DNA of 28,606 nucleotides, taken from positions 44,807 through 73,412 of the forward strand of contig DJVH01000047.1 in NCBI GenBank assembly GCA_002440825.1, given 5' to 3'. Below are positions 1-9,265 of this stretch, piece after piece. Positions within the stretch are counted from its first letter, which is position 1, and the number at the start of each line of letters is the position of its first letter. This stretch comes from Bacteriovoracaceae bacterium UBA6261 (GTDB lineage Bacteria; Bdellovibrionota; Bacteriovoracia; Bacteriovoracales; Bacteriovoracaceae). Position numbers and translations under genes: made by a program. The notes under the pieces were generated by a model, which searched no databases, had not been told where the DNA came from, and saw only the letters and a program-made list of their open reading frames with translations.

Positions 1-1902
1 TTGATTAATTTCATTCAATACAAACGAATGGGATTGTTTCAACAAATTGCCCAACTCCCTGATGGCATGCTTGCTTCAAAAGACAGCAAATCCGCTTTGA
101 TTTTTATCATCCATCAACATCCATTTATTAACCTGGCAGAAGCTGAAATTTTTACCGGGGAGCTGGATCATCTTACGCGGGAGTTAATGAACAAAGACAG
201 CAGATTGAAAGCCGTCAAGTTTAACGGATTCGCGCATTCACTTGTCAAGGAATACAAATCCCTTTGGGGAGACATGATTCTTTCTTCTGCACTTGTCATT
301 CTTCTGCTTGTTGTTCTTCTTTATTACTTTTTTAATTCCTGGCGGATTATTGCCGCCATCTTTATACCTTTGTTTTTTGGCATCAGCGCGCTTTATACTT
401 TTGGATCGCTTTTTTTCAATAGCATAAATTCGAATGCCTTTTTTCTTTCTTCTTTGATTGCCGGTAATTCTATTAATGTCGGTATCATTCTGATGGCAAA
501 TGCTAAACTATACAGAAAAGACAATGCCGTTCTTTTTGTCGATTCAGTTTTTAAAGCTTCTTTTAAACCGACATTACTTTCTACTATTTCCACTTCCATT
601 GCTTACGGGGTGCTCTGTTTTCTTCCTTTTAAAGGTTTTTCAGATTTCGGCATTCTGGGTTTTTTTGGAATGTTGTTTTGCTTTGTAAGTTACTATCTGT
701 TGTTTCCGGTGCTTTTTAATCTCAATATTTTCGGTCTATCTGATCTGGAAAAATCGAAGGATCATCATTTAAATTTTACATTTAAATACAAAATCCCTGC
801 CAGCGCTATTGTGAGTCTTTTTTTTATCATGCTGATTGGCCTTGTTGCCGGAGGAGCCTTTAAAAAAGAATCTCTTTTTGAGCCGGACATGAATAAAATA
901 AAAGACCGGAGCTACAGCACAACAAGTTTTGAAAATTTTAAGGGGCAAATTTCTTCCATTTCGATAAACAGCAGTCTCTTTCCGACGGGAGTAATTCTAC
1001 TTGATAATGCAGCTGATGCCCTTCGCTTCAAAGGTGTATTGGACAATGACCCTGCGATTCGAAAACTTGTTCCTGAATTTTCGGTCTATTCCTGGAGTGA
1101 CATTATTCCTCCGGACATAAATCAAAAACAGTTTTACATCAACCGATTGAGAAATATTAAAGATATTGATTCAATAAAGCAGTATCCGTCTATTACGGAG
1201 GGTGAGGAAAAACTTCTGGACCTCTCAAAAAACACAAACGCTTCGGCCAGCGAGATGGAAAGGGAAGCTCCTGCTTTTTTTAAATCCATTTTTAGTGAAG
1301 CCGGGAAATCTCCTGGTAATATTCTTTATCTCTCTTTTAATCTGAATCAGCTGGAAAAAGATCTTTTCAGAATGAACAGTTTTTTTAACCGAGTTGATCT
1401 TCTGAGAAAAACAATCAATCCCCCGGAGAGCGTTCTTTATGTAGGAATTATTCCTATGCTTTCTACGATTGGGGAAATGATCATGAACTTCTGGTGGCAG
1501 CCAATTGTGGCTGCAGTTGGGCTCATCTTATTATTAATTGTCATTTTTTCTTCGAAAGGAATCAATCGTCCGCGATTTCTTCTGGCCTATCTTTTTATAG
1601 TGATCGCCTTTTTCTCATTTGTTTTCATCTTCAATATCAAGCTTCATGTGCTGAATTATATCTCAGTTATTCTAACTTTAGGCATCGGTATTGATTATTT
1701 GATTAATCTGACCATGAGTAAAAATCGAAACAAAATATCTGCCTTTATTCTTCTTTGTTCTCTGACAACCATGTTGAGTTATCTCGCGCTCTACTTGGGA
1801 ACAACCCACCTTGGATTACGGAGCTTTGCTCTTCTGGCACTGATAGGAGAGGTCGTTTCTATCCTGGTGAGCTTTATGATGGTTTCTTATATCAGTGACT
1901 GA
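1..1902 (+). CDS. RND/MMPL-superfamily exporter, 3' part (5' end outside window)
   Basis: The frame is open from the first base, so the true start lies upstream; 633 residues are visible. Two clusters of membrane segments are seen. The first (about residues 93-245) includes the stretch GNSINVGIILMANAK, which sits where RND-type transporters carry their TM4 motif. A segment near residue 270 leads into a soluble region of about 200 residues, and a second cluster (about 495-633) contains GIGIDYLINL. This two-half layout with extracytoplasmic loops is typical of MMPL-like RND exporters, which move lipids or other hydrophobic molecules from the inner membrane using the proton gradient. The substrate cannot be told. 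In the first half Asn replaces the acidic residue often found in the TM4 motif. An orphan lipoprotein gene follows after 150 bases. A second exporter of the same superfamily lies at 5928-8111 on the other strand. Confidence 0.8.
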   Translation: MINFIQYKRMGLFQQIAQLPDGMLASKDSKSALIFIIHQHPFINLAEAEIFTGELDHLTRELMNKDSRLKAVKFNGFAHSLVKEYKSLWGDMILSSALVILLLVVLLYYFFNSWRIIAAIFIPLFFGISALYTFGSLFFNSINSNAFFLSSLIAGNSINVGIILMANAKLYRKDNAVLFVDSVFKASFKPTLLSTISTSIAYGVLCFLPFKGFSDFGILGFFGMLFCFVSYYLLFPVLFNLNIFGLSDLEKSKDHHLNFTFKYKIPASAIVSLFFIMLIGLVAGGAFKKESLFEPDMNKIKDRSYSTTSFENFKGQISSISINSSLFPTGVILLDNAADALRFKGVLDNDPAIRKLVPEFSVYSWSDIIPPDINQKQFYINRLRNIKDIDSIKQYPSITEGEEKLLDLSKNTNASASEMEREAPAFFKSIFSEAGKSPGNILYLSFNLNQLEKDLFRMNSFFNRVDLLRKTINPPESVLYVGIIPMLSTIGEMIMNFWWQPIVAAVGLILLLIVIFSSKGINRPRFLLAYLFIVIAFFSFVFIFNIKLHVLNYISVILTLGIGIDYLINLTMSKNRNKISAFILLCSLTTMLSYLALYLGTTHLGLRSFALLALIGEVVSILVSFMMVSYISD

Positions 1903-1984
1903 TTTGAGAGGCACTTGAGCCCGTTTGTAATAGGCCACATCTTGCGTATTCCATAAGTTAATTAATGCTTTTTCATAGAGTTAA

Positions 1985-2005
1985 AGAAAATTTGATTAAT
2001 TTTCT
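1985..2005. repeat. 8-bp inverted repeat in A/T-rich leader of the 2053 lipoprotein gene
   Basis: AGAAAATT and AATTTTCT form a perfect 8-bp inverted repeat around a 5-base loop, inside the 150-base A/T-rich gap between the exporter and the lipoprotein gene. It could be a weak hairpin or an operator. A TTGATT hexamer (1992-1997) overlaps it, but no good -10 box lies at normal spacing. The promoter is therefore not defined. Confidence 0.3.
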
Positions 2006-2052
2006 CAAGTATATATCAAAATATACCGTAAATTAATTTAGAGGTACAAACT

Positions 2053-4494
2053 ATGAGTAAAGGAAAAACAGCGAACTCTCTGGTTCCCCTGGCCCTGGTG
2101 ATGATTGTCACCGGTTGTAGTAAAGGCGGAATGTTTGGTTCATCCCTTGCCGGTTTAGTGAGCGGAGGTAGTGGTTCCACCGATACTATTCAATACACTG
2201 CCGCCAATCAGTCTTTATACAGTGACCTTGAATTAAAAATTAATAAATCCAATAACGTCATTCTGAAATATTTAAATTCACAAATGCCTCTCAATACTTT
2301 CGGCCCTACTGAAACGGCAATCCTGAATGATTTCGATCTCAATTTTGATCCGAACTGTATTGATGTCGCCAATGATATATACAGCTGTCCAATAGATTCA
2401 AATACAGTGGCCAGTCTTGTACTGCAATCCAATTCCATCAGTCCAATGAGCTCAAATATTCAGGCGATGACTTCACCTGCACCAATACTTCAAGGACATT
2501 CTGCAGAGTATTCTGCCCGAATGGCGCTGCTTGCAAAATTTAAAGCACAGGAAGCTCTTGGCATTTCAGTCGACAGTAATAATTTTTCCACTCTTATTCC
2601 AGAATGCCTGGCCGATCAGATGAGCACGACGATTTGTTCATTGCTCACAATGGTCGTTTCAGTAAATGGTGAACCAGCTGTTTATAAAGTGTATGAACAT
2701 CTAAGTCTGAGAGATAAAAATTTAGAAGAGTTTAAAGATTACGTAAAATACGACCTCGCCACCAGCGATTCCTATAAAGACGTCATTAAAGTCAGCGATG
2801 CTGAAATCACAGCACTGCTTAAGAAAAAAGCCAGACGAGAATTTCTGCAGGTCAATGCCAACGCTTTACTTTCACATGGCGTGAATATCTTCTCATTCCT
2901 GAATTTTGTCGGATACGACGTAACCAATTCTTCAAACCTTCAGCTTATTCAAGGATTGAATTTAAATACCAGCGATCTTCAAGCGATTTACACCAATGAA
3001 AAAGACAATGCGCTCGCGCAAACCTATTTGAAAGATAAAGTTCTCAATGCCAACAAGCCAGCCTTCTATTATTTCGTTGAAAAATTTATTTCGGAAGATG
3101 ATATGCAGCTGGTAGCGGGAACAACTAATCACTTTGAATATTTTATTAATATTCCCAACTTGTGCAAATACATCTCGTCAAGTGGATTAGGCGATGGATG
3201 TGCCCAGACATTACAAACTTATTTTAACCGCATCAGATTTATTCAGAACCTTCAGACGAAAAGAATCACAGTAACTTATAAAGATGCACCTTATATATCA
3301 TCAGAAACCGAAGCTTTTTATTTTGATTATACTTACGATTATAACGCTTCTTTAAAAATAGATCTGAACAATACAAAAACTATCTATGCTGCTTTTCTTC
3401 AGCATGAACTTGACTCTGCTCCGACAACGGCAGCACAAAATAATATAGATGCAGGCGATATCGCTCTCTTGAATTCTGCGACCGTAAGAGGGATTGCAAG
3501 CATCAATGATCATATTGAAGTTCCGCTTGCAGCTCAGATTGAAAATGGGATTGCCGATATTACCCAGACAACATTGGCTTCAAAAATTGGTTTATCTCTC
3601 GATACAGATTTCTATATTCATATTCCAGAAAATCTAGATCAGAATGTGAAGTACGACGCTTATGCCGGTGCTAATACAACAGTGAGCTTCAATGGAAGCA
3701 GTGAAGGCGATGTTGTTATGAACGTTCCTAAAACAGACAATCTGGTGTCACTGGCCCACCATCGCGGAAATACAATTTACGATGATATTATTGGAATCAA
3801 TGCTCCTCAAATGGATCTGCAATTTCCACCTTATCAACTTTCTGAACGCGATCTGTTCGTCTTTGAAGGTGTCGTCAATCCTCACTGCGAAGAAAGTCTT
3901 GCGGCTTCTCTAGGATGCGACAACCAGGTACGAATTTCCAAATTAGCAGTCAACAATTCAATGAACATGGCCTATCTCAACGGGAAACGTTATGCATTGA
4001 ATGGAATTGATTTTGATGATTATTCTTTTGGCTTAACACCGGTTGATCTGAAATTTTTTATACCGGTCAATCCGGCAATTGTGGATACAACCCAATGGAA
4101 CAGAGAAATAGCGACCACAGTTAAGGCTACGGCCTTCCAATCAGCAGTTAAATACCGCGCTTATAACGACACATGGTGGGGACAAAATATTGCTCTGGCT
4201 TATCCCAACTATGTTGATGGACGAGTGGATTATTTAATCAATGTTCCAGACGGCGTGACCTTTGATGAGTCGTTAAACGTTGTGGCCGATCCTGCGACAA
4301 ATCAGTTTCCTGTTATTGCTCTCACCGCTTCACTGGATCTGGTTCGAGCTGACAATGGTAACGTTGATTCATTCAGAAATTGTGGTTTGCCGCTGGACTT
4401 TTCCAGCTCGACGTCCATTTCAACAGCGGTTTCCAACGTCGTAATGCAAATTCCTGGCGGAACTTATGTAGGACAATACGTTTGTGCACCTTAG
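2053..4494 (+). CDS. Large orphan lipoprotein (813 aa)
   Basis: The N-terminus is a clear lipoprotein signal: a Lys near the start, a hydrophobic stretch (residues 10-19), then the lipobox VTGC with the acylated Cys at residue 22. A Gly/Ser-rich linker follows (about 23-43). The GAGG at 2041-2044, nine bases before the ATG, supports the start. The rest is a long soluble chain rich in Asn, Ser, Asp and Thr with scattered Cys residues, and no family I recognise. It is probably anchored in a membrane, with the body in the periplasm or on the surface. Its end overlaps the start of the next gene by 11 bases, so the two are probably translated together. Such long orphan lipoproteins are common in predatory Bdellovibrionota, but no function can be given. 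Confidence 0.85.
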   Translation: MSKGKTANSLVPLALVMIVTGCSKGGMFGSSLAGLVSGGSGSTDTIQYTAANQSLYSDLELKINKSNNVILKYLNSQMPLNTFGPTETAILNDFDLNFDPNCIDVANDIYSCPIDSNTVASLVLQSNSISPMSSNIQAMTSPAPILQGHSAEYSARMALLAKFKAQEALGISVDSNNFSTLIPECLADQMSTTICSLLTMVVSVNGEPAVYKVYEHLSLRDKNLEEFKDYVKYDLATSDSYKDVIKVSDAEITALLKKKARREFLQVNANALLSHGVNIFSFLNFVGYDVTNSSNLQLIQGLNLNTSDLQAIYTNEKDNALAQTYLKDKVLNANKPAFYYFVEKFISEDDMQLVAGTTNHFEYFINIPNLCKYISSSGLGDGCAQTLQTYFNRIRFIQNLQTKRITVTYKDAPYISSETEAFYFDYTYDYNASLKIDLNNTKTIYAAFLQHELDSAPTTAAQNNIDAGDIALLNSATVRGIASINDHIEVPLAAQIENGIADITQTTLASKIGLSLDTDFYIHIPENLDQNVKYDAYAGANTTVSFNGSSEGDVVMNVPKTDNLVSLAHHRGNTIYDDIIGINAPQMDLQFPPYQLSERDLFVFEGVVNPHCEESLAASLGCDNQVRISKLAVNNSMNMAYLNGKRYALNGIDFDDYSFGLTPVDLKFFIPVNPAIVDTTQWNREIATTVKATAFQSAVKYRAYNDTWWGQNIALAYPNYVDGRVDYLINVPDGVTFDESLNVVADPATNQFPVIALTASLDLVRADNGNVDSFRNCGLPLDFSSSTSISTAVSNVVMQIPGGTYVGQYVCAP

Positions 4495-5302
4495 GTTTCT
4501 AGCTTTCATATTCTTCATCGCTTTTAAAGCGAGTGCAACAGTTGTCGTGACAGATGTCGACGATACACTGAGAAAGACTGAGAGTCTGGTGCCTGAGTAC
4601 GCTGTCACTCAATACCTTATTTCACCCAATGGATATTTCAACGGGATGAAAAATCTTTTATCCGATCTCAAGCAAGCCTCTTTGGCTTCTCAATTGTTTT
4701 ATGTCACAGACAATTATCGCGAAGTGTACGACAGTGCGGATTGGCTGAAGAGTAACAATTTCCCTGAAGGAGAAGTTTATCAGCGGGAAAATATCGCCTC
4801 AGTTCTTCTCAACACAAAAGATTATCATAAACAGAAGAAGATCAATGAGCTGTTGCAAAGACGTTCAAATACCGCTCAGCCTTTTCTTTTTATCGGCGAC
4901 AACGGTTATGATGATCCTGGAATATATCAGAAGATAGCAGCCTCTCATAAAGATCTGGATTATAAAATTCTTATTCGAGATATCAAGGGGGAAACTATTT
5001 TTGTAGGTATGCTCACCAGACCGCAGGAAGCAAACGGGCCGGTTTATATTTTCAGTGGAGAGTATGAATTCTGGTTTGATCTGAAATATAATTTTCTTGT
5101 AGAGCAATCATCTCTTCAAACATGGTTCGGCTGGTACAGCGATTGGCTTAACCGCAATGCTGTGATGAGATCCACTGCCACTTATATGGCGAGAAAATTA
5201 GTTCCAGCTTACTGCAAAGGGGAGCGCAAGGGAGCCTGTGCGAATCAGGTGCAAAATCAAATAGCCCGCTCTATCGCCGCCCGCTATCGGTCTCTATTTT
5301 AA
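4484..5302 (+). CDS. Secreted APP1/DUF2183-like phosphatase (HAD-type)
   Basis: GTG start; AGGA lies 10 bases upstream, and the start falls inside the previous gene (11-base overlap). Residues 1-18 form a signal peptide ending KASA, so the mature chain opens with VVVTDVDDTLRKT. This contains the DxDxT catalytic motif of the HAD superfamily (Asp24, Asp26, Thr28), as in the yeast phosphatidate phosphatase App1. Later elements also fit the family: YVTDN (73-77), FPEG (93-96), a basic KQKKI (116-120) and FIGDNGYDDPGIY (136-148), matching the conserved GDsgxxDxxxY block. The family dephosphorylates phosphatidate or related substrates; activity here is inferred from motifs. The signal peptide is notable because it would place the enzyme in the periplasm or outside the cell. 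It converges on the LysM gene, overlapping it by 9 bases. Confidence 0.75.
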   Translation: MHLRFLAFIFFIAFKASATVVVTDVDDTLRKTESLVPEYAVTQYLISPNGYFNGMKNLLSDLKQASLASQLFYVTDNYREVYDSADWLKSNNFPEGEVYQRENIASVLLNTKDYHKQKKINELLQRRSNTAQPFLFIGDNGYDDPGIYQKIAASHKDLDYKILIRDIKGETIFVGMLTRPQEANGPVYIFSGEYEFWFDLKYNFLVEQSSLQTWFGWYSDWLNRNAVMRSTATYMARKLVPAYCKGERKGACANQVQNQIARSIAARYRSLF

Positions 5303-5833
5303 AGTGACACTATTATCCATATTTTCCTCCGGCACAGTTTCAGTCGGAGCCGTTTCTGCCATTTTTTCCTGAGGCTTGTCTTCGATGTAATAAATCGTGA
5401 AGCCTGCATAAACTCTGTCAGGGTTTTTGATCAACGGCTTGTTGTTGTTCCAGATTTCTTTCCAGCGCTTTGGAGTTTCATAGACTTTATAAGAAATCAA
5501 ACCGAGTGTATCGTTGCGCTTGATTAAATAGGGACTTCCTTCAGGATGCCAGTCGAAAAGTTGTTTTGGTCTTTTGTATTTTAATTTCATCCCAGGCACG
5601 AGTTTGATCGAGCCTTTCAGAACTGGTTTATTGATATCGGCCAGCTCTTTCCAATGGTCAATCTTTCCATAGATTTTAAAGGAAACGAGCATGAGAGTAT
5701 CTGATCTCTGCGTTTCATATTCATCCAGATTTCCTTTTTCTGATTCAGTGATGATCCTTTGCTCATACAATGTTTGCGATTGGGCAAAGACTTGCGATGA
5801 AATAAGCGTGAGAAGAAAAATCATTTTTTTCAC
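5294..5833 (-). CDS. Small secreted protein with two LysM-like repeats
   Basis: GTG start, chosen because GAGG lies five bases upstream; the ATG three codons later would be too far away. The signal peptide covers about residues 1-17 (ending QVFA). Two similar blocks of about 50 residues follow, one starting YETQRSDTLMLVSFKIYG and one starting YLIKRNDTLGLISYKVYE. Each has the xxxDTLxxIS opening and the later W-K-E-(I/L), N-x-P and V-x-(P/A)-G elements of LysM domains, which bind peptidoglycan. A Glu/Pro/Thr-rich tail ends the chain. It probably sits on the cell wall in the periplasm. Its last bases overlap the end of the opposite-strand phosphatase-like gene. Confidence 0.75.
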   Translation of the reverse strand: MKKMIFLLTLISSQVFAQSQTLYEQRIITESEKGNLDEYETQRSDTLMLVSFKIYGKIDHWKELADINKPVLKGSIKLVPGMKLKYKRPKQLFDWHPEGSPYLIKRNDTLGLISYKVYETPKRWKEIWNNNKPLIKNPDRVYAGFTIYYIEDKPQEKMAETAPTETVPEENMDNSVTLK

Positions 5834-5927
5834 GAGAACCTCGATGGATTTTTTTTAGCTTATCGAAAAATAATGAGGAAGCTTTACAATAACTGTAATT
5901 TAATTAGCGGAGGAAACCAGTCGGGAA

Positions 5928-8111
5928 TCAATCCTTCTTTTTAAGCAGACCTTGTAATAACCACAAATCACCGGCAAGTGAGGCAAGAAAGCCAAAGATC
6001 AAAAGCCCGCCAAAAACTCGCGGTGGTTCAAAATAGTAGAAGAAAAATAGAGTTGAACACATCATCATAATGAATGTTGTGATGACTGAACCGCCACTTC
6101 GTTCCCTGATACCGTTTTCCAGCGGATCCTCAGTGTTGTCCATCGAGCCCAGAATATATTGAATTGTATTATCACCAGTCATTCCGACAAGAATTGAGAC
6201 GACGACACAGGTGACGAAATTCACCCGCACTTGGAGACCAGACATTAAAATAAGAGTGACCCCAACACCCCAAAGCGAAGTTGCAAACAAAGAGGGAAAC
6301 CGCTTGAAATTGCCTGTGTAGTAAGCGAGAACCAGTAAACAGATAAAAACCAGCGCCAGACTTAACAGAAAACTATCCAGAAGAGTTTCAGGCACCATTT
6401 GAGAAAAGTCCGCATAGGCAACAAGCGCTCCCGCAAGAGCGCACTCCTGATTTGGGCAAAGTTCGCGTGAAATAAAATGTCTCATGAGATTCATGTCTTT
6501 CATTTCGATTTCTTTCAGATACACAACTGCGCGCGCTCTTGTCTCTGAAAAAAGGCGTTGATACTGAATGGTGGATTTCAATCCATCTTCCACCAGCGAT
6601 TTTTGATCATCATTTAAATCTTTCAATAAAAAATTTTTTATTTCATAAGGGCTGTCAATTCGGGCCACGATGGGATGATGACGAAGTTTTTCGATGATTT
6701 CATTGTTGATGGCCACACGGTTTTTGTCGTTGAAAACCAGACTGACATCGCCTTTAAAACCTCTTGTTGAGTAAAGATATTCAATTCCTTGTCGAAACGG
6801 ATTGTTCTTCTTAAACAATTCCGAAGGAACATCTGAGATATAAATTCGATGAAAAGTAAAAGGAAGGAAAACCAGCAATGAAAGAAGCGCAAGGGAAAGT
6901 GTTCTGGAAGGCTTGATTCTTTCCAGCAAGTGCAGAGGGAGTATGGGAACGGTTTTTTCGGGATCAACCCAGGAGCGGTTTTTTAAGACAACTTTTAAAA
7001 AAGGCGGGAGAACGAACATGACAGTAAGCCACTCGATCATACCGCTGATTCCTGCCCAGAGCCCCAGACGTCGGATAACATCAATGTCCGAAGTATAAAG
7101 TGAAACGAAACCGATGAAAGTTGTGAAGGACGTAAAGAAACTAGGAGTGACAAGCTTTTTAAAAGCATTCATCCAGTTCTCTGAATTATTGTTCAGCTGG
7201 TGATGCGAAAGAAAAGCGAAATCTCCCAGCGAACTGACTGTCAAAAGAAGAACCAGGCAGTTGTTTAAAATATCGATCGGAATATGAAAAAGCGACATCA
7301 GAGAAAACAAGATTAAACTGCTGTATAACAAAGTTCCGATTAGAATAAATCCTGACTTCCATGTTCCAAAAAAACATCGGAAGAAAAAAAGAATGAACAG
7401 AGCAATGATTCCATTGAGGGCATTGTTGATCTGAAGCCCGCGGGCCATGAAAAACTGATAACTGGCATCGCCCAGCCAATAGGTTTTCATCTCGGGCGCA
7501 GACGACATCAATTGCCCGGCGACCGCTGGAACGGTCTTGATTTCAAAGTCAGCTTCGCCCCGGTCTTCAAGATTAAATTCATGCATAAAATCTTTCTGAT
7601 CATTGCGGGTGAGCAATCCTTTCCAGGGCGTTGTATGGATGACCTGTAGTGGATTCACTCCAACAGGATGGTCGCAATTGAGCGGAACAATTTGAGTGAA
7701 AAGAAGCTGGTCAAACCCGTCAGCTCCTTTGTTGTACTCGGCCTGTCTCAAAAAAAGAGGAGACATTGTATTTTGCAGAATTGGGATTTGCATCGGAACA
7801 GTGACGGCCCACTTCCGTATAAAACAAAGATCGTTCTCGTTAAAAGATGAATCGGTTTTTTCAAAAATAACCAAAGCATTGGTACCGAGTTTAAATTCAT
7901 CTTTCATGCGGAAAAAATCTTTGCTCGTTTCAAAATGCTTGTTGATCAGCTTGTCGACGGTAATATAAACCGGCAACGGTTTAAAGGGTATAAGCAGGAG
8001 AACTGCAATAAGAAGAAAGAAAAGCAGCGAAGCTTTGTGGTACTGAAAGCTTTTATTCTGATAATGATTTAAAAAATCACGGAAACGATAAAGCGGATTT
8101 TTCTTCATCAT
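5928..8111 (-). CDS. RND/MMPL-superfamily exporter (727 aa)
   Basis: One membrane segment near residues 28-47 is followed by an extracytoplasmic domain (about 50-225), a membrane block (about 228-375), a second loop domain after a segment near 405, and a final membrane block (about 580-725). The final block includes GMTGDNTIQYILGSM, in the position of the RND TM10-like motif. This internal two-fold layout is that of MMPL-type exporters. The upstream GNAT gene ends with a TGA that overlaps this start (ATGA, 4 bases), pointing to coupled translation. The start shows two ATG codons in a row. The substrate is unknown; pairing with an acyltransferase-like gene suggests an acylated product or lipid. 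Confidence 0.8.
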   Translation of the reverse strand: MMKKNPLYRFRDFLNHYQNKSFQYHKASLLFFLLIAVLLLIPFKPLPVYITVDKLINKHFETSKDFFRMKDEFKLGTNALVIFEKTDSSFNENDLCFIRKWAVTVPMQIPILQNTMSPLFLRQAEYNKGADGFDQLLFTQIVPLNCDHPVGVNPLQVIHTTPWKGLLTRNDQKDFMHEFNLEDRGEADFEIKTVPAVAGQLMSSAPEMKTYWLGDASYQFFMARGLQINNALNGIIALFILFFFRCFFGTWKSGFILIGTLLYSSLILFSLMSLFHIPIDILNNCLVLLLTVSSLGDFAFLSHHQLNNNSENWMNAFKKLVTPSFFTSFTTFIGFVSLYTSDIDVIRRLGLWAGISGMIEWLTVMFVLPPFLKVVLKNRSWVDPEKTVPILPLHLLERIKPSRTLSLALLSLLVFLPFTFHRIYISDVPSELFKKNNPFRQGIEYLYSTRGFKGDVSLVFNDKNRVAINNEIIEKLRHHPIVARIDSPYEIKNFLLKDLNDDQKSLVEDGLKSTIQYQRLFSETRARAVVYLKEIEMKDMNLMRHFISRELCPNQECALAGALVAYADFSQMVPETLLDSFLLSLALVFICLLVLAYYTGNFKRFPSLFATSLWGVGVTLILMSGLQVRVNFVTCVVVSILVGMTGDNTIQYILGSMDNTEDPLENGIRERSGGSVITTFIMMMCSTLFFFYYFEPPRVFGGLLIFGFLASLAGDLWLLQGLLKKKD

Positions 8112-9265
8112 ACCAAGGCCATGTCAAAGGCCGGAGTCAGCATTTTATCATTGAGAGCGAGCTCATCGCGAATATCGCCGTTTGTCTCTTTATAATGAAC
8201 ACTGAAAAAGCCCATCTGATTTTTTTGAGTAATTAAACCTTTCATTTTTCGCGTGAGATTGTCCCGGTCAAAATCACAATAGGCGAGCATGTGAAAAGAT
8301 TGATCAAAAGCAAGATCGATCACGGCCCTCAGAATCGCTTGCTGTTCTTTGCGCTCAAGTCCCTGCTCAAAGCTCATCTGATTGAGATAAAGAATGTCGA
8401 TGGGCTTTCCTGCCAGAGGAAGTGGCTTTAAATCTAGCCCCGGAACAAACGCTGCCATTTTTGAAATAGCAGAAAAAACAAAAGGGATTTGAGGAACGAC
8501 AATTTGTTTGCTGGCAATTGGATTCCACAAACTGGTTGCGGCCAGGAGACGACCTTTATCATTGCGGACAACGATCCAGTTTTCCAGTGTGAAATTCTTC
8601 CATTCATTCAGCCGCCGCTGAAATTCCACGGTCCAGTCGTGACCGAACAGACGTTCTTTGTGATCAACGCCAAGAAATTTCACCAGCTCTTCTTTATCAG
8701 CGGAGGCTGCAAACCTCACCTGAAAAGAGGTCGGCGATTTGCCGAATTTCCCGATGATGTTGACCATCTGATAACGGGCAAGTTCCTTGTAAAACAGGTT
8801 GGGGATTTTCGTCTCGGCCAGATTATTTTTGGAGTACGCATTGGAGCTCATGAGTGCGGTTTGAAAATAGCGGCAATGTCCTGTCTCTTCCAGCTCCGGT
8901 GATTTTTCCAGAAACTTACCATAAAATTTCCGCCATTCGCGGATAAGTTTCCGGTTCAGTGAAACTCTCAGATCACCCAGGTAACCAATCGTGAGCAATT
9001 CCCCTGCTATATACCCTGGACGAAAAGAAGCAACGGCAACTCCCTGAAGCTTTTTGTTGTCATCTCTCAAAGTGAAAACAAGAAACTTGTCACTGCGTTC
9101 GCGGAGAAATGAAAAAAAATTATCGCCGCGCTTGTATTGAACAGCGCTTTCTTTAGCGGCCAGCTCAGTCTGGTGGTAATAGTCGAGCAATTCCTCATTC
9201 TCGGCAGAAGTGGCCAGAGCAATATGCGGAAATTCATTGAGGAGATCACTAAGCTTCAAAGACAT
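8108..9265 (-). CDS. Tandem GNAT-like acyltransferase (385 aa)
   Basis: The first half contains a GNAT core: GVAVASFRPGYI as the central strand, then YLGDLRVSLNRKLIREWRKFY, which matches the V/L-x-x-x-x-R acyl-CoA-binding motif A, though the usual Gly-rich part is weak. The second half (from about residue 185) repeats the pattern with RLLAATSLWNP and ILYLNQMSFEQGLERKEQQAILRAVIDLA. GNAT enzymes pass an acyl group from acyl-CoA or a similar donor to an amine or other group; the acceptor is unknown. It overlaps coaE upstream by 17 bases and the exporter downstream by 4 bases, so it is inside an operon. No signal peptide is seen, so it is cytoplasmic. Confidence 0.65.
   Translation of the reverse strand: MSLKLSDLLNEFPHIALATSAENEELLDYYHQTELAAKESAVQYKRGDNFFSFLRERSDKFLVFTLRDDNKKLQGVAVASFRPGYIAGELLTIGYLGDLRVSLNRKLIREWRKFYGKFLEKSPELEETGHCRYFQTALMSSNAYSKNNLAETKIPNLFYKELARYQMVNIIGKFGKSPTSFQVRFAASADKEELVKFLGVDHKERLFGHDWTVEFQRRLNEWKNFTLENWIVVRNDKGRLLAATSLWNPIASKQIVVPQIPFVFSAISKMAAFVPGLDLKPLPLAGKPIDILYLNQMSFEQGLERKEQQAILRAVIDLAFDQSFHMLAYCDFDRDNLTRKMKGLITQKNQMGFFSVHYKETNGDIRDELALNDKMLTPAFDMALV

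Noticed and set aside
5294..5302. Tail-to-tail overlap of the phosphatase-like and LysM genes as a regulatory feature
   Set aside because: Nine-base convergent overlaps are common in compact genomes; nothing else points to antisense control.
8489..8902. 137-codon plus-strand frame over the GNAT gene
   Set aside because: It is antisense to a gene that is fully covered by overlapping operon neighbours; no own start signal or motif.
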